Source of the DNA: Sphingobacterium sp. SRCM116780
GTDB lineage: Bacteria > Bacteroidota > Bacteroidia > Sphingobacteriales > Sphingobacteriaceae
Direction: 5' to 3'
NCBI RefSeq assembly: GCF_021442025.1
Contig: NZ_CP090446.1
Location: 2,480,001 to 2,544,000 of the forward strand
Length of the DNA stretch: 64,000 nt
In this document: in pieces, positions 27,970 through 37,422 of the stretch
Layout of the letters: every line of letters begins with the position of its first letter
Position numbering within the stretch: the stretch's first letter is position 1
Position numbers and translations under genes: made by a program
Notes under the pieces: model-generated
Database searches by the model: none
What the model saw: only the letters and a program-made list of their open reading frames with translations
Told to the model about the DNA's origin: nothing

Positions 27970-29478
27970 ATGAAAACGAAAACATTAAAAAATATAGCAT
28001 ATCTAGGTGTAGGCACTTTTCTATTATTGGGTAACACCTCGTGTACAAAAGATTTTGAAAAGATAAACACACCGCCAACCTCGGTTACGAGTGTTGATCC
28101 GGCTTTACTGCTATCCCGCGTCCTCCGAGATGGTACATTTCAGGAATCGGGTGAAGTACCTAATAACAAATTTGGCTCTTGGGTACAACATTGGGCTGGC
28201 GGTCCAGTTGTACCGGTATCCCGCTACTTCGAAGGTCCTGAAAATCTAATTTGGTCTCAGCACTTTCAATTGCTCCGCAATATTGTGCAGATCAAACAAG
28301 AACTTAAAGGATTGGAAAACGATCCGGCAGGAAGGAGTAAACTCGCTATCGCCGAGATTTACGAGGTTTATCTGTACCAACGTTTGACAGATCTTTTTGG
28401 TGACATTCCATTTTCAGAAATTACCCAATCCAGTACCACGATCAATAGAACACCAAAATTTGACAAACAAGAGGACATTTATCCAGCATTGGTGCAACAT
28501 CTGGATGCTGCTTTAGCCAAACTGACCGCAGGAGATTCCTCCTATGGTACTGCCGATTTCTTTTATGGGGGCAGTATTGATAAATGGAAAAAATTTGGTA
28601 ATTCCCTTAAATTGCGATTAGGCATGCGGATGCGTTATGCCAATCCAAGTTTGGCGCAACAAACGGTAACGACTGCTCTTTCCTCCGAATATGGACTATT
28701 GGCCAGTAATGCGGACAATGCAGCTGTAGCCACCTTTAATAATGCACAAGCAGAAAACCAAAACCCGATCCTGCGCATGTTTACGACAGGAAGTGCCGAT
28801 CTGCGGTATTTGGCAAATACACTTGTCAATACATTAAAAACGTATGATGATCCCCGTCTCCCCCTTTTGGCACAACCTGTTACCATCAATGGAAATACGG
28901 TATACCAAGGGATAGGTGTTGCATTGACTGATAATGAGTTATCACAGTTGATCCGCGCTAATTATTCCACACCAAATAAATCCACTTGGTTTAGCCTAAC
29001 AGCAGTAGCCATTCCAAGTTATGCTATGACCTACTCCGATGTCTGCTTTTACAAAGCAGAAGCAGCTTTATTAGGCTGGGGAGCGACAAATAGTGAGGCA
29101 CATACCCAATTTGTTAATGGCGTGAAAGCAGCCTTTGCTTTACCTCCTTACAATTTGACTAGCCTACCCAGCACCTATGAGCAACAGGTCTTGAGCTTTA
29201 CAGGTCTGACAGATGCTCAAAAGATGGAGAAAATAGGTACCCAAAAGTGGATACAGTTGTTCGGTAGAAATATGGAAGCCTTTGCCGAGTGGAGAAGAAC
29301 AGGCTACCCAGTGCTAACGCCAGGGCCAAATCCAGGTTCTACCAATGGGAAGATTCCAAGAAGGGGAATTTATTCCAGCGAAGAAGCTGAACTGAATGAA
29401 GCAAATTATAAAGAAGCCGTAGCGCGCTTGAGCAATGGCGATTCTTTCCTTTCCAAAGTATGGTGGGACAAACGTTAA
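27970..29478 (+). CDS. SusD/RagB-family outer-membrane lipoprotein of the FecI/FecR operon
   Basis: 502 aa from ATG 27970. Lipoprotein signal MKTKTLKNIAYLGVG with lipobox NTSC, then TKDFEKINTPPTSV; SusD core with KWKKFGNSLKLRLGMRM and the C-terminal MEAFAEWRRTGYPVL segment. A longer frame back to 27922 overlaps the susC end and has no signal peptide at its start. Last gene of the FecI-FecR-SusC-SusD unit; terminator 29 bp downstream. Confidence 0.94.
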   Translation: MKTKTLKNIAYLGVGTFLLLGNTSCTKDFEKINTPPTSVTSVDPALLLSRVLRDGTFQESGEVPNNKFGSWVQHWAGGPVVPVSRYFEGPENLIWSQHFQLLRNIVQIKQELKGLENDPAGRSKLAIAEIYEVYLYQRLTDLFGDIPFSEITQSSTTINRTPKFDKQEDIYPALVQHLDAALAKLTAGDSSYGTADFFYGGSIDKWKKFGNSLKLRLGMRMRYANPSLAQQTVTTALSSEYGLLASNADNAAVATFNNAQAENQNPILRMFTTGSADLRYLANTLVNTLKTYDDPRLPLLAQPVTINGNTVYQGIGVALTDNELSQLIRANYSTPNKSTWFSLTAVAIPSYAMTYSDVCFYKAEAALLGWGATNSEAHTQFVNGVKAAFALPPYNLTSLPSTYEQQVLSFTGLTDAQKMEKIGTQKWIQLFGRNMEAFAEWRRTGYPVLTPGPNPGSTNGKIPRRGIYSSEEAELNEANYKEAVARLSNGDSFLSKVWWDKR

Positions 29479-29506
29479 TCTTGCGTTAACAAATCACACT
29501 TCATAT

Positions 29507-29535
29507 AAAAGCGCTCCTAAAAAGGAGCGCTTTTA
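29507..29535 (+). terminator. Rho-independent terminator after FecIR-SusCD operon
   Basis: Twelve-bp stem (AAAAGCGCTCCT / AGGAGCGCTTTT) around an AAAA loop; the right arm ends in TTTTAT. Separates this operon from the tetR promoter region. Confidence 0.88.
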
Positions 29536-29719
29536 TTCATTTCACGACCCGCATTCTTATCTCGAATTGATGAAAGTAAAAACAGATTCAGGTCAACGGC
29601 ATTATGGAATCAAGCTAATCTTTTTAAAAAATACACTGAGCGTAAAAACCTTAATCCATTCGTTTCCAATCACTTTTAGTATTCAACTAACAGTAGCTTT
29701 AGTCGGTTTTTAATGAGTT

Positions 29720-29757
29720 TTTTTATTTAATGACTTTGAAATGTCATTAAATAAAAA
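29720..29757. promoter_or_regulatory. Long inverted repeat upstream of tetR, candidate operator
   Basis: A 15-bp perfect inverted repeat (left arm 29720-29734, right arm 29743-29757, arm core TTTATTTAATGAC) around an 8-bp spacer TTTGAAAT. It sits 52 bp before the TetR start codon. No T-run follows on either strand, so an operator is more likely than a terminator. TetR dimers typically bind palindromes near their own gene. Confidence 0.5.
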
Positions 29758-29775
29758 GAAAAATTAGACTTTTGC

Positions 29776-29788
29776 TTAACGATGTTAA
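29776..29788. promoter_or_regulatory. Palindrome TTAAC-GAT-GTTAA before tetR
   Basis: Five-bp perfect arms with a 3-bp spacer, 20 bp before the TetR start. Related GTTA...TAAC and GTTAA elements occur at 30434-30456 before the efflux operon, which fits a shared operator. Confidence 0.35.
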
Positions 29789-29808
29789 ATCATTTATGCA
29801 ACTAAAGC

Positions 29809-30408
29809 ATGGGTAGTAAAGAACGCATACAACGTCAGAAAGACGAAAACAAAAACAATATCCTTGACGCCGCTCTTCAAATTGTAAAAGAAGAGGGTTG
29901 GCAGGCATTGAGTATGCGTAAGATCGCCGATATCATCGAATATACGGCACCCATGATTTATGAGTATTTTGCCAATAAGGATGCCATCTTGACTGAACTA
30001 GCCAATCAAGGGTATCGCCTGCTCGCCGAACAGGTCAAACTGGCTAAATCGACACAGACGGATCCAGAAAAACAATTGGAAGCCATGTGGTTTAGCTATT
30101 GGGATTTTGCCTTTGAAGAACGCGAACTTTATCAATTGATGTTTGGAGTCGGTACGGCATGTTGTGGATTTGAAAAGACCTATAAATGTGCAGAATCCCA
30201 TGGTAAGCTCATCAGTGATGTTATCCGCGAGATCATGAAAGAAAAAAATCCTGAAGAAGAATTGATCTGTAGAAAGTACTTTACTTACTGGTCGATTATA
30301 CACGGATTGATATCGATCAATTTAGTCAATAAAGGCAATGGTGATATTACGAATCAACAAGTATTGAAAGATGCCATTTATGGCATCACACGCTCCTTGA
30401 CTGATTAG
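29809..30408 (+). CDS. TetR/AcrR-family transcriptional regulator of the adjacent efflux operon
   Basis: 199 aa. N-terminal TetR helix-turn-helix at about 15-62 (NILDAALQIVKEEGW, MRKIADIIEYTAPMIYEYF); a helical C-terminal ligand domain of the WHG/TetR_C type with a CCGFEKTYKC cysteine-rich segment near 120. It precedes the RND genes on the same strand by 77 bp and most likely represses them and itself until a drug or toxic ligand binds. Candidate operators lie on both sides of the gene. Confidence 0.92.
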   Translation: MGSKERIQRQKDENKNNILDAALQIVKEEGWQALSMRKIADIIEYTAPMIYEYFANKDAILTELANQGYRLLAEQVKLAKSTQTDPEKQLEAMWFSYWDFAFEERELYQLMFGVGTACCGFEKTYKCAESHGKLISDVIREIMKEKNPEEELICRKYFTYWSIIHGLISINLVNKGNGDITNQQVLKDAIYGITRSLTD

Positions 30409-30433
30409 TTTTTTTTGCCTTAAAAAATACAAT

Positions 30434-30456
30434 GTTAAAGAATCTAACACCGTTAA
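30434..30456. promoter_or_regulatory. GTTA...TAAC repeats before the efflux operon
   Basis: GTTA (30434) and TAAC (30445) form an imperfect palindrome, with a further GTTAA at 30452. The half-site matches the TTAAC/GTTAA palindrome before tetR. Candidate TetR operator overlapping the efflux promoter. Confidence 0.3.
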
Positions 30457-30485
30457 ATAAACTATACCACAATTTTTAATATTTC

Positions 30486-31682
30486 ATGAAAACACAACGA
30501 TTACTCCATCTTCAGAAAACTCAGGCCTTATCATTTAACAGTGTTAAGCAAATTAATATTGTAAAGGCAATTTATTTTATCTCAGCGATATGCTTATATA
30601 GCTGTTCCACAGGTACTGGCAAACCTGCACCTCCCCCCCCTGCAAGCTTACCAGTTATCAGCATCGAAAGTGGAGATGAAACCATCTATCAGGAATATCC
30701 GGCCAGTATCGAAGCTTCCGCTAATATCGAAATCCGTCCTCAGGTCGCAGGGATTCTGGAACGTATCTATATCGATGAAGGTGCCAAAGTAACAAAAGGA
30801 CAAGCGCTCTTTAAAATTAATGACCGTCCTTACCAAGAGCAACTCAATCAGGCGAAAGCAAACGTGTTGTCCGCAAAAGCAGCGTTAGAAAGTGCCGCAT
30901 TGGAAGTAGAAAAGAAAACCCGTTTGGTCAATAGCAAGGTCTTGACAGATTTTCAATTAAAAACGGCCATCAGTGCTCGAAATGCTGCGCAAGCAAACGT
31001 ACAATTGACCATCTCTGCAGTCGAAGCAGCTAAGATCAATGTCGGCTATACCCTAATTCGGGCGACATCCGATGGTTATATTGGTCGATTACAAAAAAAG
31101 CAAGGAAGTTTGGTTAGTCCAGCTGATGTCGAGCCGTTAACCGCACTTTCAGATGTCAAAGATCTTCACGTTTACTTTTCTCTTGGGGAGAATGATTTCA
31201 TTGCTTTCAAAAATAATACAGCAGGGAGCAATCTGCAACAGAAATTAAACAACCTCCCTCCGATCAGCTTAGTCTTATCCGATCAAAGTACCTATGATCA
31301 AACGGGAAAAATAGATATGGTTGATGGACAGTTTGATAAAAACACTGGTGCGATCACCTTACGTGCGACTTTCCGTAATCCAGAAGGCATCTTACGAAAT
31401 GGAAATACAGGACGTGTCCGCCTACAAAAGAAGTATAACAAAACACTCTTGGTACCACAAATGGCAACATTGGAGATGCAAGATAAAATTTTCGTGTATA
31501 CTGTTAATAAAGAAAATAAAGTCGTACAACAACCGATCACGATTATCGGTAAAAGCGGCAGCAACTATCTGGTGGGTACAGGTGTAAAAGAAGGAGATCG
31601 TATCGTATATAAAGGAATCGATCTGCTACAGGATGGTCAACAGATCACGCCACAAGCTGTAGCAAAAGATAGCATCAACTAA
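30486..31682 (+). CDS. RND efflux periplasmic adaptor (membrane fusion protein), lipoprotein
   Basis: 398 aa. N-terminal hydrophobic segment and lipobox LYSC (Cys40), then a proline-rich linker, a lipoyl/barrel-sandwich half (EIRPQVAGILERIYIDEGAK), an alpha-hairpin (about 115-185), the second lipoyl half (IRATSDGYIGRLQKKQGSLV) and beta-barrel/membrane-proximal domains. AcrA/MexA family: it links the inner-membrane pump to the outer-membrane channel. First gene of a three-gene operon with the pump 19 bp downstream. Confidence 0.94.
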   Translation: MKTQRLLHLQKTQALSFNSVKQINIVKAIYFISAICLYSCSTGTGKPAPPPPASLPVISIESGDETIYQEYPASIEASANIEIRPQVAGILERIYIDEGAKVTKGQALFKINDRPYQEQLNQAKANVLSAKAALESAALEVEKKTRLVNSKVLTDFQLKTAISARNAAQANVQLTISAVEAAKINVGYTLIRATSDGYIGRLQKKQGSLVSPADVEPLTALSDVKDLHVYFSLGENDFIAFKNNTAGSNLQQKLNNLPPISLVLSDQSTYDQTGKIDMVDGQFDKNTGAITLRATFRNPEGILRNGNTGRVRLQKKYNKTLLVPQMATLEMQDKIFVYTVNKENKVVQQPITIIGKSGSNYLVGTGVKEGDRIVYKGIDLLQDGQQITPQAVAKDSIN

Positions 31683-31701
31683 AACATAATTCGACAAACA
31701 C

Positions 31702-34700
31702 ATGCTTAAGAAATTTATAGAAAGACCTGTACTGGCTACCGTAATCTCGATATTACTTGTCATACTGGGGATTATCGGGATTTTAAAATTACCCTTACAA
31801 CAGTTTCCCGACATTGCTCCCCCTGCGGTACAAGTAACCGCTTTATACCCAGGTGCGAATGCCGAGACGGTCCTTCGTGCAGTAGCACCTTCGTTAGAAG
31901 AATCGATCAATGGGGTTGAAAACATGAGTTACATGAGTTCCACAGCCAGTAACGATGGATCACTCATGATTACCGTTTATTTCAAACTAGGTACTGATCC
32001 CGATCAAGCTGCGGTCAATGTGCAAAACCGTGTTTCGCAGGCAACCAGTCAACTTCCTTCCGAAGTGGTGCAAGCAGGGATAACAACAGCAAAACAACAG
32101 AACAGCTTAATCATGGTACTGGATCTGTATACCGAAGATGAAGGTAAATATGATCAAACTTTCGTAACCAATTATGCACAGATCAATATTATCCCAGAAC
32201 TTAAACGTATTCCCGGAGTTGGGCAAGCGATGGTATTTGGGGGAAGTAAAGATTATTCGATGCGGGTATGGCTCAATCCCAATCAAATGGCAACTTACAA
32301 ATTGACACCAGAAGAAGTCATGGCGGCCATTCAGGACAAAAACGTCGAAGCAGCCCCTGGTAAATTTGGTGAAAACAGCAAAGAAGCGTTTGAATTTGTC
32401 ATCAAATACAAAGGAAAGCTGAACCAACCAAGTGATTATGAAAACATCATCATCCGTTCAAATACCGATGGTTCCATATTGAGACTCAAAGATGTCGCTC
32501 GTGTGGAATTGGGTTCTTATACCTATGCCAGCCATACACGCATCAATGGAAAAGCAGGACTTAATATTGGTGTGATGCAATTGTCTGGATCCAATGCCAA
32601 TGAAATCCAGATCGCGATACAGAAATTTATGGAGAAAGCTTCACTGAGTTTTCCAAAAGGTGTGAAATACCTGGTACTCTACAACACCAAAGATGCCTTG
32701 GATCAATCCATTGATCAGGTAAAACATACCCTGATCGAAGCTTTTATCCTAGTCTTTTTGGTTGTTTTCCTATTCTTGCAAGATTTTAGATCGACGTTGA
32801 TACCTGCTATCGCAGTACCCGTAGCGATTGTCGGAACCTTTTTCTTTATGCAACTCTTTGGCTTCTCCATCAACTTATTGACGCTATTTGCGTTGGTATT
32901 GGCCATTGGTATTGTCGTCGATGATGCGATTGTCGTCGTCGAGGCTGTACATGCCAAGATGGAGCATGAGCACCTGTCTCCTAAACTGGCAACCACTTCG
33001 GCGATGAGCGAGATCACCGGAGCCATCATTTCCATTACCTTAGTCATGTCCGCTGTATTTCTTCCCATTGGTTTTATGGAAGGTTCTACAGGAGTGTTCT
33101 ATCGACAATTTGCCTTTACCTTGGCGATTGCCATTGTAATTTCGGCCATCAATGCCCTGACGTTAAGTCCAGCACTTTGTGCGCTCTTTTTAAAGCCTGC
33201 ACATCACGGTCATGACGATAGCAAAAAACTCAATTTTAAAGAACGTTTCTTTACCGGATTCAATGCTGGTTTTGATCGGTTAACCAAAAATTACCTGGGT
33301 AGCCTACGCTTTTTAATCCGCTACAAATGGGTTGCATTCAGTGGCTTGGCTATTATCTTGATCCTGACGGTCGTGATGATTCGTAAGACACCGACTGGCT
33401 TTATTCCATCGGAAGATCAAGGTTTTATTGCCATATCTCTTTCTATGCCAGCAGGGGCTTCCCTAGATCGTACTTCAAGTGCGTTGAAAGAGGCTGAGCA
33501 ACAGCTGCAACAAGCTGATTTTACAAAAACCCTGAATGTATTGGCTGGTTTTAACATTTTGACACAATCTACCAGTCCATCTGCAGGGGTAGCCTTTATT
33601 CTGCTCAAATCGCATGAAGAACGCGGTGCTATTAAAGACATCAACGCCATCATGGCGGATGTCAATCAACGCTTATCCAAAATTAAAGGTGCTAACTTTT
33701 TCGTCTTCACTTTTCCAACGGTACCCGGATTTAGTAATGTAGACGGGCTCGATATGGTTTTACAAGATAGAACCGGTGGGCAACTCGGTAAATTCAGTAC
33801 CGTAGGCCAACACTTTATTGGCGAACTGATGAAGCGTCCCGAGATTATGATGGCCTTTACGACGTTTAAAGCGGATTATCCGCAGTATGAACTGCAAGTG
33901 GATGACATCAAAGCAGAACAACTTGGCGTGAGTACCAAAAGTATCTTGCAGACCATGCAGGCATACTTCGGAAGTGCACAAGCATCCGATTTCAACCGAT
34001 TTGGAAAGTATTATCGAGTTATGGTTCAAGCCGATGTAAAAGACCGTACTGAACCTTCTTCCATGGATGGTATCTTTGTTAAGAATCGCTTAGGGGATAT
34101 GGTGCCGATCAATACCTTGGTCAAAATGGTACGTGTCTATGGTCCAGAAACTGCTTCCCGATACAACCTGTTCAATTCCATCGGTATCAATGCGATTCCA
34201 AAACCAGGTTACAGTTCAGGAGATGCGATTCGTGCTGTGGAAGAAGTTGCCGCACAACAATTGCCAACAGGATATACCTATGAGTTTTCGGGTATGACCA
34301 AAGAGGAAATTGTATCGGGTGGACAATCTACCCTGATCTTTATCCTGTGTTTGATCTTTGTTTACTTCCTACTTGCTGCGCAATATGAGAGTTACATCAT
34401 CCCATTAGCGGTTATCCTATCCATTCCAACAGGAATATTTGGTGTATTTGCGGCCATTAGTGTAACCGATATCGCCAACAATATCTATGTACAAGTAGCC
34501 TTAGTCATGCTGATTGGATTATTAGCCAAAAATGCCATCCTGATTGTCGAATTTGCGATTCAAGGACGTAAACGTGGACTTTCCATTCCTAGTGCTGCCC
34601 TCAAAGCTGCACGACTACGGTTGAGACCCATTATCATGACCTCACTTGCCTTTATTGTGGGGATGATTCCGATGATGACTGCTGTAGGACCTTCGGCACA

Positions 34701-34887
34701 AGGAAATCATTCGATCAGTATTGCCGCTGCAGGCGGGATGCTGACCGGTGTTGTGCTTGGGCTCTTTATCATACCAATACTTTTTATCTTCTTCCAGTTT
34801 ATACAAGAGAAAATAAGTCCATTATCTAAAGTAGAACAAGAATCGGATCGTCAGGCAGCTATTCGCATTCCAATCCACACCAACTAG
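31702..34887 (+). CDS. RND multidrug efflux pump, AcrB/MexB (HAE1) type
   Basis: 1061 aa, the usual length. Twelve membrane helices with two large periplasmic loops. The proton-relay acidic pair is at D407/D408 (GIVVDDAIVVVE), the same numbering as in AcrB, and the partner Lys943 is in GLLAKNAILIVEFA. N-terminus FIERPVLATVISILLV is typical. Exports hydrophobic drugs and toxic compounds across both membranes with the neighbouring adaptor and channel. Confidence 0.96.
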   Translation: MLKKFIERPVLATVISILLVILGIIGILKLPLQQFPDIAPPAVQVTALYPGANAETVLRAVAPSLEESINGVENMSYMSSTASNDGSLMITVYFKLGTDPDQAAVNVQNRVSQATSQLPSEVVQAGITTAKQQNSLIMVLDLYTEDEGKYDQTFVTNYAQINIIPELKRIPGVGQAMVFGGSKDYSMRVWLNPNQMATYKLTPEEVMAAIQDKNVEAAPGKFGENSKEAFEFVIKYKGKLNQPSDYENIIIRSNTDGSILRLKDVARVELGSYTYASHTRINGKAGLNIGVMQLSGSNANEIQIAIQKFMEKASLSFPKGVKYLVLYNTKDALDQSIDQVKHTLIEAFILVFLVVFLFLQDFRSTLIPAIAVPVAIVGTFFFMQLFGFSINLLTLFALVLAIGIVVDDAIVVVEAVHAKMEHEHLSPKLATTSAMSEITGAIISITLVMSAVFLPIGFMEGSTGVFYRQFAFTLAIAIVISAINALTLSPALCALFLKPAHHGHDDSKKLNFKERFFTGFNAGFDRLTKNYLGSLRFLIRYKWVAFSGLAIILILTVVMIRKTPTGFIPSEDQGFIAISLSMPAGASLDRTSSALKEAEQQLQQADFTKTLNVLAGFNILTQSTSPSAGVAFILLKSHEERGAIKDINAIMADVNQRLSKIKGANFFVFTFPTVPGFSNVDGLDMVLQDRTGGQLGKFSTVGQHFIGELMKRPEIMMAFTTFKADYPQYELQVDDIKAEQLGVSTKSILQTMQAYFGSAQASDFNRFGKYYRVMVQADVKDRTEPSSMDGIFVKNRLGDMVPINTLVKMVRVYGPETASRYNLFNSIGINAIPKPGYSSGDAIRAVEEVAAQQLPTGYTYEFSGMTKEEIVSGGQSTLIFILCLIFVYFLLAAQYESYIIPLAVILSIPTGIFGVFAAISVTDIANNIYVQVALVMLIGLLAKNAILIVEFAIQGRKRGLSIPSAALKAARLRLRPIIMTSLAFIVGMIPMMTAVGPSAQGNHSISIAAAGGMLTGVVLGLFIIPILFIFFQFIQEKISPLSKVEQESDRQAAIRIPIHTN

Positions 34888-34893
34888 TGAACA

Positions 34894-36336
34894 ATGACAA
34901 AATCGACATACATGAATATAAAAATAACTATACTGCTCGTTTTCATCTTACCCCTTGTTGTCTGGTCCTGTAAAACAGAAAAACTGGTCAGTAACCAGCA
35001 TCTTGCCCCTGCCCTTCCTGAGCAGTATCGTGATCAGGAACAAGCGGTACAAGAAAACAATATCGGTTCGATTCCATGGCGTGATTTCTTTCAAGATCGC
35101 ACCCTACAAAATTTGATCGACAGTGCTATCCAACACAATGTGGATATGCAACTGGCGATCAAAAACATCGAATCGTCACAACTGATGCTGAGACAAGCAA
35201 AAGCTGGCTATTTGCCCACCTTGCAACTGCAAGTCAAAGCCAATAGCACCAACCCATCCAACAACAGTATGAATGGGTTGAGCCTAGGTCAGTTTTTAGG
35301 TCAGAATCATGTGGAAGATTATACCGCATCCTTGGGTCTTTCCTGGGAAGCCGACTTATGGGGCAAGATCAAAAGTCAAAATAAGGTGGCCTTAGCTTCC
35401 TATTTACAAACAGAAGAAGCTAAAAAAGCGGTGCAAACTCAGTTGATTTCACAAGTAGCCCAAGGGTACTATCAACTGCTTATGCTCTATCAGTTGCATG
35501 AGATTGCACAGCAAAACCTGCGTTTAAGCGATAGCACCTTACGCATTGTACAACAGCAATATGAAGTAGGTGACATCAGCCTATTGGCCGTAGAACAGAT
35601 CGATGCACAACGATTAACAGCCGCTACCCTGATCCCCGATTTTGAACAGCAAATTCATCTACAAGAAAATGCCATTCAAATTCTTAGCGGTCAACTGCCC
35701 AAGGAAATCAAAACAACAGAGAAGCTAGCGAATATTCGTCTTCCTGAAGATTTGGCAACAGGAATACCTGCCGACTTATTAAGTCGTAGACCCGATGTCA
35801 AGCAAGCAGAACTCGCTGTCACAGCCTCACAAGCCTATCAACAAGCTGCTAAAGCGAAGATGTACCCTTCTTTGGTGATCAGTGCTGAAGCAGGTGTTAA
35901 TGCTTTTAAGGCTAGCAATTGGTTTAATATTCCAGGATCCCTATTTGGAGCCATTGCCGGAAGTATCACACAGCCTATTCTCCAACGTCGCGAACTCAAA
36001 ACACAATATGAAGTGGCACGCGTAGAGCAAGAGAAAAATGTGATCCGCTTTAAACAGACGGTTATCACAGCTGTTGGGGAAGTGTCGGATGCGTTGGTTT
36101 CGATACAAAAATTAAAAGAAAAACAACAGCTTACGGCACAACGGGTCAACCGTTTAAAAACAGCCATCCAACATGCTGATCTGCTTTTCGAAACCGGTAT
36201 GGCCACTTATTTAGAGGTCATCACAGCGCAAAGCAATATGCTACAAAGTGAATTGGAACTCGCACAAGTCAAGAAAGCGGAACTCGCCGCCGTTGTGGAT
36301 CTGTACCGATCTTTAGGAGGTGGCTGGACGCAATAA
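34894..36336 (+). CDS. RND efflux outer-membrane factor (TolC/NodT-type lipoprotein)
   Basis: 480 aa. Lipoprotein signal with lipobox VWSC (Cys26), NodT/OprM-like repeats: two coiled-coil halves (NLIDSAIQHNVDMQLAIKN; LLSRRPDVKQAELAV) and the ASLGLSWEADLWGKIKSQ motif typical of the family. Start 34894 is 6 bp after the pump stop; the ATG at 34912 would also leave a complete signal. Completes the tripartite pump; terminator at 36414. Confidence 0.94.
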   Translation: MTKSTYMNIKITILLVFILPLVVWSCKTEKLVSNQHLAPALPEQYRDQEQAVQENNIGSIPWRDFFQDRTLQNLIDSAIQHNVDMQLAIKNIESSQLMLRQAKAGYLPTLQLQVKANSTNPSNNSMNGLSLGQFLGQNHVEDYTASLGLSWEADLWGKIKSQNKVALASYLQTEEAKKAVQTQLISQVAQGYYQLLMLYQLHEIAQQNLRLSDSTLRIVQQQYEVGDISLLAVEQIDAQRLTAATLIPDFEQQIHLQENAIQILSGQLPKEIKTTEKLANIRLPEDLATGIPADLLSRRPDVKQAELAVTASQAYQQAAKAKMYPSLVISAEAGVNAFKASNWFNIPGSLFGAIAGSITQPILQRRELKTQYEVARVEQEKNVIRFKQTVITAVGEVSDALVSIQKLKEKQQLTAQRVNRLKTAIQHADLLFETGMATYLEVITAQSNMLQSELELAQVKKAELAAVVDLYRSLGGGWTQ

Positions 36337-36413
36337 GGGAGACTAAAAGATCCTGATTGGAAATGACGAACGTAAGATCGTCAATCCAGATGTACCATTT
36401 TAAATTGCATCAT

Positions 36414-36464
36414 CATAAGAAAACCTCAGGAGCTGGATAAACCAGCTCCTGAGGTTTTCTTATG
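36414..36464. terminator. Very strong 23-bp perfect hairpin after the efflux operon
   Basis: Perfect 23-bp stem (36414-36436 with 36442-36464; core CCTCAGGAGCTGG) with a 5-nt loop ATAAA. The A-rich left foot and TTTTCTTATG right foot make it usable on both strands. Position fits termination of the RND operon. Confidence 0.82.
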
Positions 36465-36621
36465 AGCGGATTCCGCTGACCTGATCATGAGGAAACAATT
36501 GATATCAACAGGATTCTTCATATGCAAGTAAAACTTCTGTTAAAAAAGAATGCCAACCCTATCCATTTAAACTTGTCTTCGCATAAACATCTTGTATTGA
36601 AATAAGAAGAAAATCCCAATA

Positions 36622-36653
36622 GATAAAAGCCATCCCATACGGATGGCTTTATC
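36622..36653. terminator. Second hairpin in the gap before the acetyltransferase
   Basis: AAAGCCATCC pairs with GGATGGCTTT around CATAC, extended by GATA/TATC with one bulge. It is a terminator-like element with no gene directly before it on either strand. The 157 bp between the two hairpins (36465-36621) contain no ORF or RNA gene that I can identify; a small RNA ending here is conceivable. 36654-36827 is AT-rich with AAGTTAA/TTAACTT inverted sequence. Confidence 0.45.
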
Positions 36654-36827
36654 GAAAGTTAAGTCAGGTGTAAAATTAAACAAAGCAGGTAGCTAAATAT
36701 TAACTTTATTTTAATTTGCTATTGAAATAAGTTAATATTATATTTAACTTAATATTCGGTTATACATAACACGGTATCTCACTTGATATTTTAAACCTAT
36801 TATACAATTTTACTTAATTATAGAACC

Positions 36828-37385
36828 ATGACCGAAAAGGAAAAATGCGCACAAGGTTTGTTGTACGACGCCAATTATGATGAGGATTTAAAACAGGAAC
36901 GTTTAAACTGCAAAGATCTGTGCTCGGAATATAATCAAATGAAAAGTTCAGCACTTGAGGAACGCACTATACTCATCAGAAAAATCATAAAAAAAACTAA
37001 AAATAGCTTTTATATCGAGCCATCGTTTTGGTGTGACTATGGTTATAATATCGAGCTTGGCGAAAACTTTTATTCCAATCATAACCTCGTTATTTTAGAT
37101 TGCGCAAAAGTAGCTTTTGGTGACAATGTTTTTATTGGCCCCAATTGCAGCTTTTATACGGCCGGTCACCCTATCGATGTAGAACAAAGAAACAAAGGCC
37201 TAGAATATGCACGGCCGATAAGGGTAGGCGATAATGTTTGGTTTGGTGGAAATGTCGTGGTTTTGCCTGGTGTGACTATCGGAGATAACTGTGTCATCGG
37301 GGCAGGAAGCGTGGTTACCAAAGATATTCCGAGCAATACGATTGCTGTAGGAAACCCATGTAAAGTGTTAAAAGAAATTAGTTAA
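36828..37385 (+). CDS. maa: Maltose/galactoside O-acetyltransferase (hexapeptide-repeat)
   Basis: 185 aa, the usual family length. N-terminal Mac domain (EKCAQGLLYDANYDEDLKQE, about 1-55) followed by a left-handed beta-helix of hexapeptide repeats (IGPNCSFYTAGHP, VGDNVWFGGNVVVLPGVTIG, NCVIGAGSVVTKDIP). Catalytic His114 lies in TAGHPID. Transfers acetyl from acetyl-CoA to sugar 6-OH groups; cytoplasmic trimer. Monocistronic between terminator hairpins and the tandem WG genes. Confidence 0.92.
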   Translation: MTEKEKCAQGLLYDANYDEDLKQERLNCKDLCSEYNQMKSSALEERTILIRKIIKKTKNSFYIEPSFWCDYGYNIELGENFYSNHNLVILDCAKVAFGDNVFIGPNCSFYTAGHPIDVEQRNKGLEYARPIRVGDNVWFGGNVVVLPGVTIGDNCVIGAGSVVTKDIPSNTIAVGNPCKVLKEIS

Positions 37386-37422
37386 CAACCACCTATTGCC
37401 TCTAGTAAAATAATTTATAAAA

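Noticed and set aside
29435..29713. 92-aa frame overlapping the third SusD 3' end
   Set aside because: Runs through the SusD terminator and has no start context or family.
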